This document shows, one piece after another, positions 17,141 through 26,689 of a stretch of 64,000 nucleotides of DNA (position 1 is the stretch's first letter; the number at the start of each line of letters is the position of its first letter). The translations under genes and the position numbers were made by a program. The notes beneath the pieces are model-generated. The model saw nothing but the letters and a program-made list of their open reading frames with translations. It was not told the origin of the DNA and searched no databases. Source of the DNA: Acinetobacter sp. TGL-Y2 (GTDB lineage: Bacteria > Pseudomonadota > Gammaproteobacteria > Pseudomonadales > Moraxellaceae); the NCBI RefSeq assembly GCF_001612555.1, contig NZ_CP015110.1:3286001-3350000 (forward strand). Reading direction: 5' to 3'.

Positions 17141-17301
17141 AAATTATGCTCTATCTTTAACATTATGCTCTGCTCATATTTTTAAGCGCTTGGTCTAGAA
17201 TTTTAATTTTTCATAGCGCTCTTTTATAATGATATACCCCCTATTTATTCTCCTCTTAAGCGAGAAATAAAAGCGATGCATGAAAGCGCTCTCAGTTTGA
17301 T

Positions 17302-18729
17302 CTAAACCACGCATTGAGCCCTCACCCAGTCTGCCAAAACATCAATGGCTTTTTTTAATTCCTCAGAAAGCTCATGACCTGCATTTAAACGAATACAGTT
17401 TTTGTAGCGACTTTCTTCACCAAACACTTCACCCGGCACAATATTGATTCCCTGCTGTTTCGCATAGTAATACAGCGCTAAGCCATCAATATGAGTAGGC
17501 ATTTGCATCCAAAGTGCATAGCCCCCTTGTGGTTGGCTTAAGCCAATTTTAATGCCCTCAAATGCTTTAAATAAATAATCCCGATACTGCTCAACCTGAA
17601 GACTGATCTTGGGTTTCAATTTAAGCAAATGGTCACGATAGGCTCTGCTGTATATCAAATCTGCCAAACCAAGTTGCAAGGGTGTATTGACACTGACATT
17701 TTTAGAAATTAACTGCGCTTTAAGGGCGTTTAATGATTTGGGTATACAGAACCATCCTACCCGATATGCTGAAGACAATGACTTAGACACTGATCCACAA
17801 AAAATCACATAACCGTCTTGATCCCAATGTTTAATGGGTAAGGGGCGTTGTAAACTAAAACTACATTCTGCATAAATATCATCTTCAATCACATAACATT
17901 GGTATTTGGCAGCCAATTGCGCAATTTTTTCTTTTTCAGCATGGCTCAAACAAAATCCCAAAGGATTCTGAAAATTCGCTGTAATCAAGCAGGCTTTGGC
18001 TTCTGATTGTTGCATCGCTCGCTCTAAACTGTCTAAATCAATCCCTTGAGTATCAGCAGGAATTTCAACAATTTTTCGCTTGAGACTGCCCAGCAATTGC
18101 AACTGTCCATTAAAGTTGGGTGTAGGGACAATCACACTGTCCCCCACCTCCGTCAAGGTTTGTACCATAACGGACAATGCAGGCATACAGCCATTGCTAA
18201 TGTAAATATCTTCAGGACTCAGATAAAAACCATCTTCCGCCCAATGATCCGACAATGCCTGTCTTAAATGCAAATGTCCTTGTTTATCACTATATAAAAA
18301 ATCCTCAGGTTTACTGTTTTTTAACGCACGTTGAATAGATTTTCGAATAGCCTGGACAGGTACATGATTCGGCGAGATCTGGACTGAGCCTAAATGAATC
18401 AGACGGCTGTTGATGGACGCTTGTTGAATTTCCATCTGTAATTCTAAGTTACTAATTTCTCTGGGTGAGGCATTAAAATCTGGATGCTGTGGCAAATCAG
18501 CATCATGCTGATGTTTCTTAAGCAGATTCACGAAATAGCCTGATTTATTTTTTACTGAAACAAATCCTTGTGCTTCGAGTAATTCGTAGCAACGTGTTGC
18601 TGTGTTTAGACTGACGTGATTGAGCTTGGCAAATTGACGTAAAGAAATCAGTTTTTGACCGGCACTCAACTCCCCTTGAACGATTTTATCTTTTATCGAT
18701 TCGGCCAAACTTTGATAATGGAACATCAT
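17302..18729 (-). CDS. MocR-type (GntR + aminotransferase-like) transcription regulator
   Basis: A 475-residue fusion: a winged-helix GntR domain (about 5-75; SLRQFAKLNHVSLNTATRCYELLEAQG) and a class-I aminotransferase-like domain (about 110-470). The PLP-binding Lys is in CGSVSKSLSSAYRVGW; the ligand-contact motifs TANFQNPLG and EDDIYAE are present. MocR proteins sense PLP or amino compounds and control neighbouring genes. The nearest divergent gene is a lipoprotein starting about 93 bases away. No transport or amine-metabolism partner is adjacent, so the target is open. The second Met is an equally good start. Confidence 0.9.
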   Translation of the reverse strand: MMFHYQSLAESIKDKIVQGELSAGQKLISLRQFAKLNHVSLNTATRCYELLEAQGFVSVKNKSGYFVNLLKKHQHDADLPQHPDFNASPREISNLELQMEIQQASINSRLIHLGSVQISPNHVPVQAIRKSIQRALKNSKPEDFLYSDKQGHLHLRQALSDHWAEDGFYLSPEDIYISNGCMPALSVMVQTLTEVGDSVIVPTPNFNGQLQLLGSLKRKIVEIPADTQGIDLDSLERAMQQSEAKACLITANFQNPLGFCLSHAEKEKIAQLAAKYQCYVIEDDIYAECSFSLQRPLPIKHWDQDGYVIFCGSVSKSLSSAYRVGWFCIPKSLNALKAQLISKNVSVNTPLQLGLADLIYSRAYRDHLLKLKPKISLQVEQYRDYLFKAFEGIKIGLSQPQGGYALWMQMPTHIDGLALYYYAKQQGINIVPGEVFGEESRYKNCIRLNAGHELSEELKKAIDVLADWVRAQCVV

Positions 18730-18821
18730 CTGTACTCATTTTTTTAAATATTGTGTATCTGTATCTATCAGCATAACAGATTTATGCTCTTTGGCACGAT
18801 CAAACAGATAAGGAGAATACG

Positions 18822-19274
18822 ATGCAACACGATTTTAAAGAAAAAAATGCATATCCAACAAATACAATTTTATGCACATTTTTGGTTCTGGTGATCGGTT
18901 TACTGAGTGCTTGTGATGTACAGCAAACGAATCAACAAGCGCAACAACAGCACTTTGTTTGCAAGTCTTTAATTGATGGGTTTCTTAAAGCGGGAAATTT
19001 AGGACACTATACGCTACAAAAAATTCAACCCACACTGAATGATACAGCGACAGAACGAGCATATGTCTACGCTGTAGCAGATGATTACTTAATGAAACTA
19101 AACGTTCCTCGTCAGCAAAAGCTCAAGTTTAACTGTCAATATGAGGGTACTCAACGCTATACAGTGCAGTTGTTTAACCCAGAACATCAACGCTCAGAAA
19201 ACTTGATCAGTCTTGATCTTCCAACGCAAAACACTATTCAAACACTGACAGCTTTTGCGCTAAAAAATCAATAA
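18822..19274 (+). CDS. Putative lipoprotein, function unknown
   Basis: A 150-residue protein with a long N-terminal region, a hydrophobic segment and a lipobox LLSAC at about residue 30, giving a mature chain of about 120 residues. GGAGAATACG precedes the ATG. The mature part is Gln-rich at first, contains CKSLIDGFLKAGN and NCQYEG (possible disulfide), and has no family I recognise. Its 3' end overlaps the 3' end of the LysR gene on the other strand by 41 bases. Divergent from the MocR gene. Confidence 0.75.
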   Translation: MQHDFKEKNAYPTNTILCTFLVLVIGLLSACDVQQTNQQAQQQHFVCKSLIDGFLKAGNLGHYTLQKIQPTLNDTATERAYVYAVADDYLMKLNVPRQQKLKFNCQYEGTQRYTVQLFNPEHQRSENLISLDLPTQNTIQTLTAFALKNQ

Positions 19275-20124
19275 AAATCCGAACACGTTTGGGTAGATGC
19301 TCTTGCTGATAGTACACCGCATGAATACTTTGGTAATCGTGCTCAATTTGATCCTCAAACAAAGCAACCAAACGATTTTTTTTAAGATCTTGAGCAATCA
19401 TAAAAGCAGACAAACAGGTAATGCCTAAGCCCTCAAGTGCCAAGCGCCGAACCGTTTCGCCATTTGAGGCCTTGAGTTTTGGTTGCACCCTAAGTGGTTC
19501 ATCAGCGATATGAAGTGGCCACGTATTGAGGTGTTGTACCTTACTAAAACCAATGACACAATGATTTTGAATGTCTTGCGGATGCTGAGGATGACCATTG
19601 TTGGCTAAATAATCTGGACTTGCCACGATATAAAGACGGCTTTTACAGATCAATTTAGCATGTAGGCTTGAATCTGTGAGTTCACCAAAACGAAACGCAA
19701 TATCTGTTTTATGTTGTAACAGATCAATCACCTGATCATGGCTGTTTAATTCAATTTCAATCTTTGGATAAAGCTGATTGAATTCTTTCATTAATGGGGC
19801 AATCACATGCAATACGAAAGGCGTGGCTGAATCTATCCGAATAACTCCTGAAAGATCACGATCCGATTTGAGTAAACTTTCTTCAGCTTCATTCAGATCA
19901 TTTAAGATTTTACGCGTTTTGTCTAAAAACAGTTCTCCTTCTTGTGTCAGTTTCAAGGAACGTGTAGTCCGCTCAAGCAAGGTCACATTTAACTTACTTT
20001 CTAGACGGCTTAAAGATCGACTTATAGCTGAATTGGTTTGAGAAAGATGCTCGGCTGCTGCAACAATTGAACCACTATCTACGATGCTGACAAAATTTTT
20101 TAATTCGTCAAATGTTGATTTCAA
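19234..20124 (-). CDS. LysR-family transcription regulator
   Basis: A 296-residue protein with an N-terminal helix-turn-helix (about 3-60; FVSIVDSGSIVAAAEHLSQT, SAISRSLSRLESKL) and a periplasmic-binding-like effector domain (about 90-290). It is transcribed divergently from an MFS efflux gene with 146 bases between them, the usual layout when a LysR protein controls its neighbour. The inducer is unknown. The C-terminal coding end overlaps the convergent lipoprotein gene. Confidence 0.93.
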   Translation of the reverse strand: MKSTFDELKNFVSIVDSGSIVAAAEHLSQTNSAISRSLSRLESKLNVTLLERTTRSLKLTQEGELFLDKTRKILNDLNEAEESLLKSDRDLSGVIRIDSATPFVLHVIAPLMKEFNQLYPKIEIELNSHDQVIDLLQHKTDIAFRFGELTDSSLHAKLICKSRLYIVASPDYLANNGHPQHPQDIQNHCVIGFSKVQHLNTWPLHIADEPLRVQPKLKASNGETVRRLALEGLGITCLSAFMIAQDLKKNRLVALFEDQIEHDYQSIHAVYYQQEHLPKRVRIFIDFLAQKLSVFE

Positions 20125-20270
20125 AGTTATTATCTCACTGCAATTCTTGATTTTTATTCAATAATATTTTGCAAGTTTTAGGCTGTTTAGACAACCCTTA
20201 AAAACACACAATAACCCCAATCATCATTTAGTAGCGAAGACTCTGATATGTCCCAAAAAGAGACACCATC

Positions 20271-21431
20271 ATGAAAATAAATTTTCCATTACTGGCACTG
20301 GCTATCGGTGCATTTGCCATTGGTACCACAGAATTCTCTCCAATGGGGTTTCTCCCCCAAATCGCAGAAAATTTAGCCATCTCAATTCCAACTGCGGGCA
20401 TGCTCATCACTGCCTATGCTTTGGGTGTGATGATTGGCGCACCCTTCATCACATTAGGGTTTGGACGTTTTTCAAGACGTAAAGCACTCATTATTTTGAT
20501 GGCAATTTTTACCTTAGGAAATCTATTGGCTGCGATTGCGCCCAATTACTGGGGGTTGATGGCTGCGCGAGTGATCACCAGTTTAAATCACGGTGCATTC
20601 TTTGGGATTGGTTCAATTGTTGCAACCAGTGTGGTCGCTAAAGATAAACAAGCCAGTGCAGTTGCTATGATGTTTATGGGACTGACCCTTGCCAATATTG
20701 GTGGCGTGCCTCTCGCGACATGGATTGGACAAAATATTGGTTGGCGTATGGCATTTGCTTTGATTGCGGTGCTGGGTATCATAACCATGCTCTCACTGTG
20801 GAAAGCGCTTCCAGAAGACAAGCTCAATCAAAAACCTGATGTTAGAGCTGAACTCAAAGTCTTGGCACGTTTGCCCGTGGTTTTAGCCTTACTCACCACC
20901 GTCATGAGCGCTGGCGCCATGTTTACGCTCTATACTTATATTGCACCGACTTTGCAAAATATCACACAGGCCACGCCGACGACGATTACCTTCATGCTGG
21001 TTTTGATTGGTGTTGGTTTCTCCATCGGTAATCATTTTGGTGGCAAGTTTGCCGATCTATCCTTAAACAAAACGCTAATCGGTTTTTTAATCTTGCTGAT
21101 GCTGATGATGTTGCTGTTCCCTATTTTGGCTAAAACTGCACTTGGTGCAGGGATTGCGTTAGTGGTCTGGGGCGCCGCAGCATTTGCTGTAGTGCCTCCC
21201 TTACAGATGCGGGTGATGTCGGTTGCACATGAAGCGCCGGGACTGGCTTCATCCGTCAATATTGGTGCATTTAATCTGGGCAATGCTTTAGGGGCAGCAG
21301 CCGGTGGTGCGGTCTTGAGCATGGGTATGACTTATGCTGCAGTCTCAATCACAGGTGCAGTACTCTCAGCACTAGGACTCATCTTGGTTTTGATTCAAAT
21401 TAAACTGAGTACAGTAACTAAAGTGGCTTAA
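20271..21431 (+). CDS. MFS efflux transporter (AraJ/YdhP-like)
   Basis: A 386-residue inner-membrane protein with twelve predicted helices. It begins with the family motif AFAIGTTEFSPMGFLPQIA and has the helix 2-3 loop GFGRFSRRKALI. The DHA1 drug or sugar exporters related to AraJ and YdhP share these features. Divergent LysR gene upstream, terminator downstream. The exported compound is unknown. ATG with GAGACACC upstream, no strong ribosome site. Confidence 0.9.
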   Translation: MKINFPLLALAIGAFAIGTTEFSPMGFLPQIAENLAISIPTAGMLITAYALGVMIGAPFITLGFGRFSRRKALIILMAIFTLGNLLAAIAPNYWGLMAARVITSLNHGAFFGIGSIVATSVVAKDKQASAVAMMFMGLTLANIGGVPLATWIGQNIGWRMAFALIAVLGIITMLSLWKALPEDKLNQKPDVRAELKVLARLPVVLALLTTVMSAGAMFTLYTYIAPTLQNITQATPTTITFMLVLIGVGFSIGNHFGGKFADLSLNKTLIGFLILLMLMMLLFPILAKTALGAGIALVVWGAAAFAVVPPLQMRVMSVAHEAPGLASSVNIGAFNLGNALGAAAGGAVLSMGMTYAAVSITGAVLSALGLILVLIQIKLSTVTKVA

Positions 21432-21470
21432 GACTTGGCTGTGAATCATTCATTATTCCCATCTTAAAAT

Positions 21471-21498
21471 AAAAAACCTGCATATTTGCAGGTTTTTT
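21471..21498. terminator. Terminator between the MFS and START-domain genes
   Basis: AAAAAACCTGCA and TGCAGGTTTTTT pair around TATT. The flanking A-run and T-run allow action on both convergent genes. Confidence 0.85.
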
Positions 21499-21519
21499 AT
21501 TTGCCTATACTTGGTTTTA

Positions 21520-22176
21520 TTATTCTTTCAAAATCGCAGGTAACTGAGGATTTTTTCTACTGGGCTTTGCGAGTTCCACTTTCATTTTTTGTAGCATTTG
21601 ATAAGGCTGTTGTTGCACAAACATATTGGTCACACTTTGCGGGATTACCCCTTCAGGATCCGCATAGCCTGTAGTCACCACTTTGACTTTTCCCTCACCC
21701 ACTGGGCTAAATACCCAATCTCCTTGGTATTTTTGCAAACGAATATAAGTTGGATTTTTGGCTTTGCCTTGTTGAATGGCTTTATTTTTAATTTGAATAT
21801 GACCATTGGCATCTTTACGCAGTGTACCTTGAATAATCAAATCTCGATCTTTTAAGGGAAATGGAAAATCAAGCACCATATACAATTTGAACTCCCCTTT
21901 GCTTAAGTCCTGAGACAGCACTTGGGTCGATGCAACGTTGGGAATCCATGTTTTGGCATTTTCCACATCTAAGACAATCCCAACCGCACGTTCTAAGCTG
22001 GTATTTAGTGTGGTTTCTGCCCGATAGGAAACAACTGGATTTTGTGGGTCTTGTACCGTCCAGACTTTGATGTTGTTTTTATCGATACGGAGTTTAGCGG
22101 TATCGGCTGCGATAGCAGCGGTGGTCAGGCATAACCCACTGACAACAATTGCCATCACTGTATTTTTATTTTCCAT
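21520..22176 (-). CDS. START-domain lipid-binding-like protein, exported
   Basis: A 218-residue protein with a cleavable signal (cut likely after AIAA, about residue 24). The rest matches bacterial START/polyketide-cyclase-like proteins: VWTVQDPQNPVVSYRAETTL, VLDVENAKTWIPNV and DRDLIIQGTL. Such proteins bind a hydrophobic ligand in a helix-grip pocket. The ligand is unknown. It lies 96 bases upstream of the dapB stop region in the same direction, so it is probably downstream in the same or a separate unit. Confidence 0.82.
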   Translation of the reverse strand: MENKNTVMAIVVSGLCLTTAAIAADTAKLRIDKNNIKVWTVQDPQNPVVSYRAETTLNTSLERAVGIVLDVENAKTWIPNVASTQVLSQDLSKGEFKLYMVLDFPFPLKDRDLIIQGTLRKDANGHIQIKNKAIQQGKAKNPTYIRLQKYQGDWVFSPVGEGKVKVVTTGYADPEGVIPQSVTNMFVQQQPYQMLQKMKVELAKPSRKNPQLPAILKE

Positions 22177-22272
22177 ATACTGAATCTGCTTTTTTAATTA
22201 TTTTATCAATGATCATAACCATGATCGAGATGCCGAGGCTGAATACTCGCATCTCATGTTTAGATGGACAGA

Positions 22273-23103
<831 letters not shown>

Positions 23104-23331
23104 CTAATGTTGCCTTAAAATTGTCCTTACTATAGCAAAACTAAGATCAGACGCTAAGTTTCCGCCTTTAAAATTCAAATAAAATATCCTCATCTCATCG
23201 AATATAGCACTTTGTGAGTACCAATAAATCGTAAATACAAATTATAATTATTATTTTATTCGGTTTTTCAGATTACAAAATTTAGACTATGATCTATGCA
23301 TCTTTAAAGTAAGATTAAAAAAGGATTTCTC

Positions 23332-23487
23332 ATGTCAGATCAACAGCGTAAAAATGCAATGATTCGCTCGATTCAAGACCTTCAACTCTCCAATGCACTG
23401 ATTTTAGCACTCGATCATGCAAAAACTGCGGCTTCTGTTGAAAATGCAGTCAATGAATTGATGCGTTATGCTGAACATTGGAACTAA
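23332..23487 (+). CDS. Small conserved-looking protein, 51 residues
   Basis: Starts MSDQQRKNAMIRSIQDLQLS and ends MRYAEHWN. AAGGA lies 8 bases before the ATG. It is predicted to be helical, soluble and without Cys. The codon pattern resembles that of neighbouring genes and the frame is clean between stops. I do not recognise a family. No partner gene; 237 bases separate it from dapB (divergent). Confidence 0.6.
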   Translation: MSDQQRKNAMIRSIQDLQLSNALILALDHAKTAASVENAVNELMRYAEHWN

Positions 23488-23820
23488 ATTGGAACTAAGC
23501 AGTTCACTTCAAGAGCGGTAGACCTTTGGGTTTAGATAGCATTCAGCTTGGCTAAAGGAGGGCACTTTGGAAAATACTTTACTTTAATGGTGTATTTTAA
23601 ATAAAGATTTACACTTTTCTACTTTGGGCTGTCTGAGCCTTAAAACCACTGAAATATAGATGACAACGGCATTTGCACTGACTTGGTTTATCTTTATATC
23701 AAAATATGTTCTTATTATCTCTGCATTTTTAATCGAATTTACATTTGATCTTCACAGTTTCTCTGCATTGTTTCAGTAAAGTATGAAAATGAAAACACTA
23801 AAGGTAAATGAGGGCGCAAT
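23488..23820. other. Intergenic region before the first RcnB-like gene
   Basis: AT-rich with no coding frame I can support. It contains a purine-rich GGAGGG and a short GGCT/AGCC hairpin, but no clear promoter pair. GAGGGCG upstream of the ATG at 23821 may serve as ribosome site. Confidence 0.4.
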
Positions 23821-24219
23821 ATGAAAAAGATTTTGACCGTTGTGACATTATCTTTCAGTACAATGTTTGCTGCAAACTTTGCTGCCGCCGCACCTCATTC
23901 AAATGAATATCAGAATAATGACAACCGTGAGCGTGGTAAAGGCCATGAAAAACGTGCGCAACGTGATTTTGATTCGGAGCAACAGCATCAAGACCGTCGT
24001 AAATACAGAGAAGAACGCGGTGTAAAACGTCTACAAGAGCATAAATGGCAAACGGGTTATGTGATGCCGCAGCATTATCGTGGTAACAGCTATAAAACTG
24101 AGTATAAAGAGCATAATTTGCCTAAACCCTCTCGTAATCAGCAGTGGTACAAAATTAACAATGATTACATTTTGGTCGACTCTGAAAGCAACAGCATTTT
24201 AAAAATCCAAGAAGACTAA
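23821..24219 (+). CDS. RcnB-family periplasmic protein, copy 1
   Basis: A 132-residue protein with a signal peptide (MKKILTVVTLSFSTMFAANF..., cut near AAAA). The mature N-terminal half is charged and repetitive in Arg/Lys/Asp/Gln. The C-terminal half carries the RcnB/DUF domain features W-QTGYVMPQHYRGNSY, NQQWYKINNDYILVD. RcnB is a periplasmic protein linked to nickel/cobalt homeostasis in enterobacteria; metal binding here is not shown. Paralogue of the next gene. A terminator separates the two. Confidence 0.82.
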   Translation: MKKILTVVTLSFSTMFAANFAAAAPHSNEYQNNDNRERGKGHEKRAQRDFDSEQQHQDRRKYREERGVKRLQEHKWQTGYVMPQHYRGNSYKTEYKEHNLPKPSRNQQWYKINNDYILVDSESNSILKIQED

Positions 24220-24232
24220 AATTCTTTTGTTT

Positions 24233-24262
24233 AAAAAGCCCAAACTCGATTTGGGCTTTTTT
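24233..24262 (+). terminator. Terminator after RcnB-like copy 1
   Basis: AAAAAGCCCAAA and TTTGGGCTTTTTT form a 12-base stem around CTCGA. Confidence 0.88.
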
Positions 24263-24463
24263 ATGTCATATCAATGATGCATCGGTAAAGCCCTGATTAA
24301 TTTCTAGCCAAAGCATTGTCTATATTGGCGTGTGCTGAAATTTCACCTCCATAGAGTCTCCACATATTTCACAAATCAACTAAATCTCTCCACGGTTTAT
24401 CTCAAATGATTGCGTACCTTTGAACTATCGAAATATAGCAATAAAAGCTTAGAGGTAACCGAC

Positions 24464-24859
24464 ATGAAAAAAGTATTCACTGCAATTGCGATTTCTATGA
24501 GTGCCTTGATGGCGACTGCTGCCATGGCTGCTCCACAACATTATCAAGAGCATCGTGACAGCCGCTATCAATCGTCTAAACCTGCACCGCATTGGAACAA
24601 CAAACAGCAGGATCATCGCTTCGATCGTGACGATCGTTTCGAGCGTAATGACCGCAATAAACCGTCTATTAATCCAAGTCGTGAATGGCGCACAGGACAA
24701 ACCCTGCCTCGCCAATACAGCTCAGCGCGTTTCGAAGCAAATCGTGACCAAGTCAAACGTCTGCCAAAAGCAGGTCGTAACCAACAGTGGTACAAAGTTG
24801 GCGGTGACTATGTGCTCGTCAATGAGCGTAACGATCGTATCGTGAAAATCATCGGCTAA
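24464..24859 (+). CDS. RcnB-family periplasmic protein, copy 2
   Basis: A 131-residue paralogue of the preceding gene. The start is the ATG at 24464 behind AGAGGT; an upstream Met at 24410 adds residues before the signal peptide and is less likely. The signal ends near AMAAPQHY. A long Arg/Asp-rich tract (repeats of DRFER/DRDDRF type) precedes the domain, which has EWRTGQTLPRQYSSARF and NQQWYKVGGDYVLVNE. The two copies share domain order but little linker sequence, so the duplication is not recent. Confidence 0.82.
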   Translation: MKKVFTAIAISMSALMATAAMAAPQHYQEHRDSRYQSSKPAPHWNNKQQDHRFDRDDRFERNDRNKPSINPSREWRTGQTLPRQYSSARFEANRDQVKRLPKAGRNQQWYKVGGDYVLVNERNDRIVKIIG

Positions 24860-24878
24860 TATTCTACCTTTCCTGCAC

Positions 24879-24907
24879 AAAGCCCAAAGTTCCTTTGGGC
24901 TTTTTTT
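24879..24907 (+). terminator. Terminator after RcnB-like copy 2
   Basis: AAAGCCCAAAG and CTTTGGGCTTT pair around TTC, followed by T-run. Confidence 0.88.
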
Positions 24908-24993
24908 ATGCTGCATCATGATCAAAGGTGTGGAATTGGTTTTTTTTGTTTAGAATCGACTTTACATAGACGATTTCTGACATTGGTAGACGT

Positions 24994-26346
24994 ATGCAAC
25001 CAGATTCACAAGAAACAACACAAGGCACTGCTCAGCAATATGTGCATTGGTTTCGAAACTCTGCGCCTTATATCAATGCTCATCGCAATAAAACTTTCGT
25101 GCTGATGTTTAGTGGCGACGCGGTTTTGGATGATAATTTTCAGCATATTATCCATGACATTGCGCTCCTCCACTCTTTGGGCATTCGCTTAATTTTGGTG
25201 CATGGTGCTCGTCCTCAAATTAATGTCAATTTACAAGAAAAAAATCTAGAGACGCCATTTCATAATCATCGCCGGATTACCACACGCGAGTCGCTAGCCT
25301 CTGTCATGCAAGCCGTCGGCGCTATTCGTTTACAAATTGAAGCCCTGTTATCTATGGGCCTGGCCAACTCACCGATGTACGGCGCACGTATAGATGTAGT
25401 GTCGGGTAATTTCGTCACGGCAAAACCGTATGGGATTCGCAGTGGTATTGACTACCAACTGACTGGCGAAGTGCGCAGTATTGATACCGAGGCGATTCAA
25501 AAACATTTAGATAATCACAATATTGTCTTGCTTGGCCCTTCAGGCTATTCAACCACAGGTGAAGTGTATAATTTACTGGCAGAAGAAGTGGCCACCAAAA
25601 CCGCGATTGATTTACAAGCGGACAAATTGATTTTCTTGGGCAGTCAGCAAGGTCTACTGAATGAATATGGCAAATTGCTGCGTGAAATTACCCCGCATCA
25701 ACTCGATCAACATATTACCAAATATCAAGACACACACTTTGAACTGTCGATTCATTTACAGAATGCAAAATTGGCTTCACTGAAAGGGGTCAATCGGGTG
25801 CATCTCATTTCTTATGCACATGACGGTGCTTTGATTGAGGAACTGTTCACCCGTGATGGTCATGGCACCATGATCACGGATGCGCATTATGAAGACGTAC
25901 GTACTGCCAATATTCAAGACGTGGGCGGACTGATGAGCTTACTGCGTCCTTTGGAACAAGAAGGGATTTTGGTTTATCGGTCTCGTGAGCGTTTAGAAAA
26001 TGAAATTGAACGCTTTGCTGTGATTGAGCGGGACGGAATGATTTTGGCTTGTGCTGCGCTCTACCCTATTCCGACCTCATCAGATGAGCAAAAATCTGCT
26101 GAGATCGCTTGTGTTGCAGTCCATCCAAGTTATCGAAAGTCCAATCGCGGCAGTCAAATTCTGCATTATTTAGAAGAAAAAGCCAAAAGCTTAGGTATTC
26201 AACAATTGTTTATTTTGACCACACGCACTGCGCACTGGTTCTTAGAACAGGGTTTTGAACATGCCAGTGTCGATGATCTGCCTCAAGCGAGACAAGCCCT
26301 GTATAATTTTCAAAGAAATTCTTTGGTCTGCAAAAAGTCACTTTAA
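24994..26346 (+). CDS. argA: Amino-acid N-acetyltransferase (N-acetylglutamate synthase)
   Basis: First step of arginine synthesis. The 450-residue protein has an N-terminal amino-acid-kinase-like domain (about 25-290; LVHGARPQIN, YGIRSGIDYQLTGEVR, VVSGNFVTAKP) that binds arginine for feedback control, and a C-terminal GNAT domain (about 300-440; ACVAVHPSYRKSNRGSQIL is the acetyl-CoA loop). This matches classical ArgA. Transcribed alone. A terminator overlaps its stop codon. Confidence 0.95.
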   Translation: MQPDSQETTQGTAQQYVHWFRNSAPYINAHRNKTFVLMFSGDAVLDDNFQHIIHDIALLHSLGIRLILVHGARPQINVNLQEKNLETPFHNHRRITTRESLASVMQAVGAIRLQIEALLSMGLANSPMYGARIDVVSGNFVTAKPYGIRSGIDYQLTGEVRSIDTEAIQKHLDNHNIVLLGPSGYSTTGEVYNLLAEEVATKTAIDLQADKLIFLGSQQGLLNEYGKLLREITPHQLDQHITKYQDTHFELSIHLQNAKLASLKGVNRVHLISYAHDGALIEELFTRDGHGTMITDAHYEDVRTANIQDVGGLMSLLRPLEQEGILVYRSRERLENEIERFAVIERDGMILACAALYPIPTSSDEQKSAEIACVAVHPSYRKSNRGSQILHYLEEKAKSLGIQQLFILTTRTAHWFLEQGFEHASVDDLPQARQALYNFQRNSLVCKKSL

Positions 26347-26360
26347 ACCGTGACTTTTTT
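26332..26360 (+). terminator. Terminator overlapping the argA stop codon
   Basis: AAAAAGTCAC and GTGACTTTTTT pair with the TAA stop codon inside the 8-base loop. Confidence 0.8.
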
Positions 26361-26689
26361 ATGGCTATATCTTTATTTTGCATTAACTTATTCCACGCTA
26401 CTCAGAAAATTACTCTTTTTTTCTTTTTCAAAAAATCGACTAAGCATATACACTCCAGTGAAAATAAATTTTAAATATTTAAAATCAATAACTTAAAAAA
26501 ATAAAATTTATAAAGCATTCCAAATACTATTTCAGATAATCAGACAAGCTTTTCTGTTTTGATTTTATCTTTTTTCTTCATTAGGAATCCCTCAATTGTT
26601 ATTTTTTCCGCAAAAGAAAATTCATTAGCGTATGCATCTACTTGTTCAACTTTTTTTAATTTTGTTTTTCTTTAGGGATGCGACCAATC
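26361..26689. other. AT-rich leader region of the ssu operon
   Basis: No gene is seen in this stretch, which is very AT-rich. It must hold the promoter and any sulfur-control site of the following operon, but I could not fix a confident -35/-10 pair or a CysB/Cbl-like site by eye. Confidence 0.45.
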
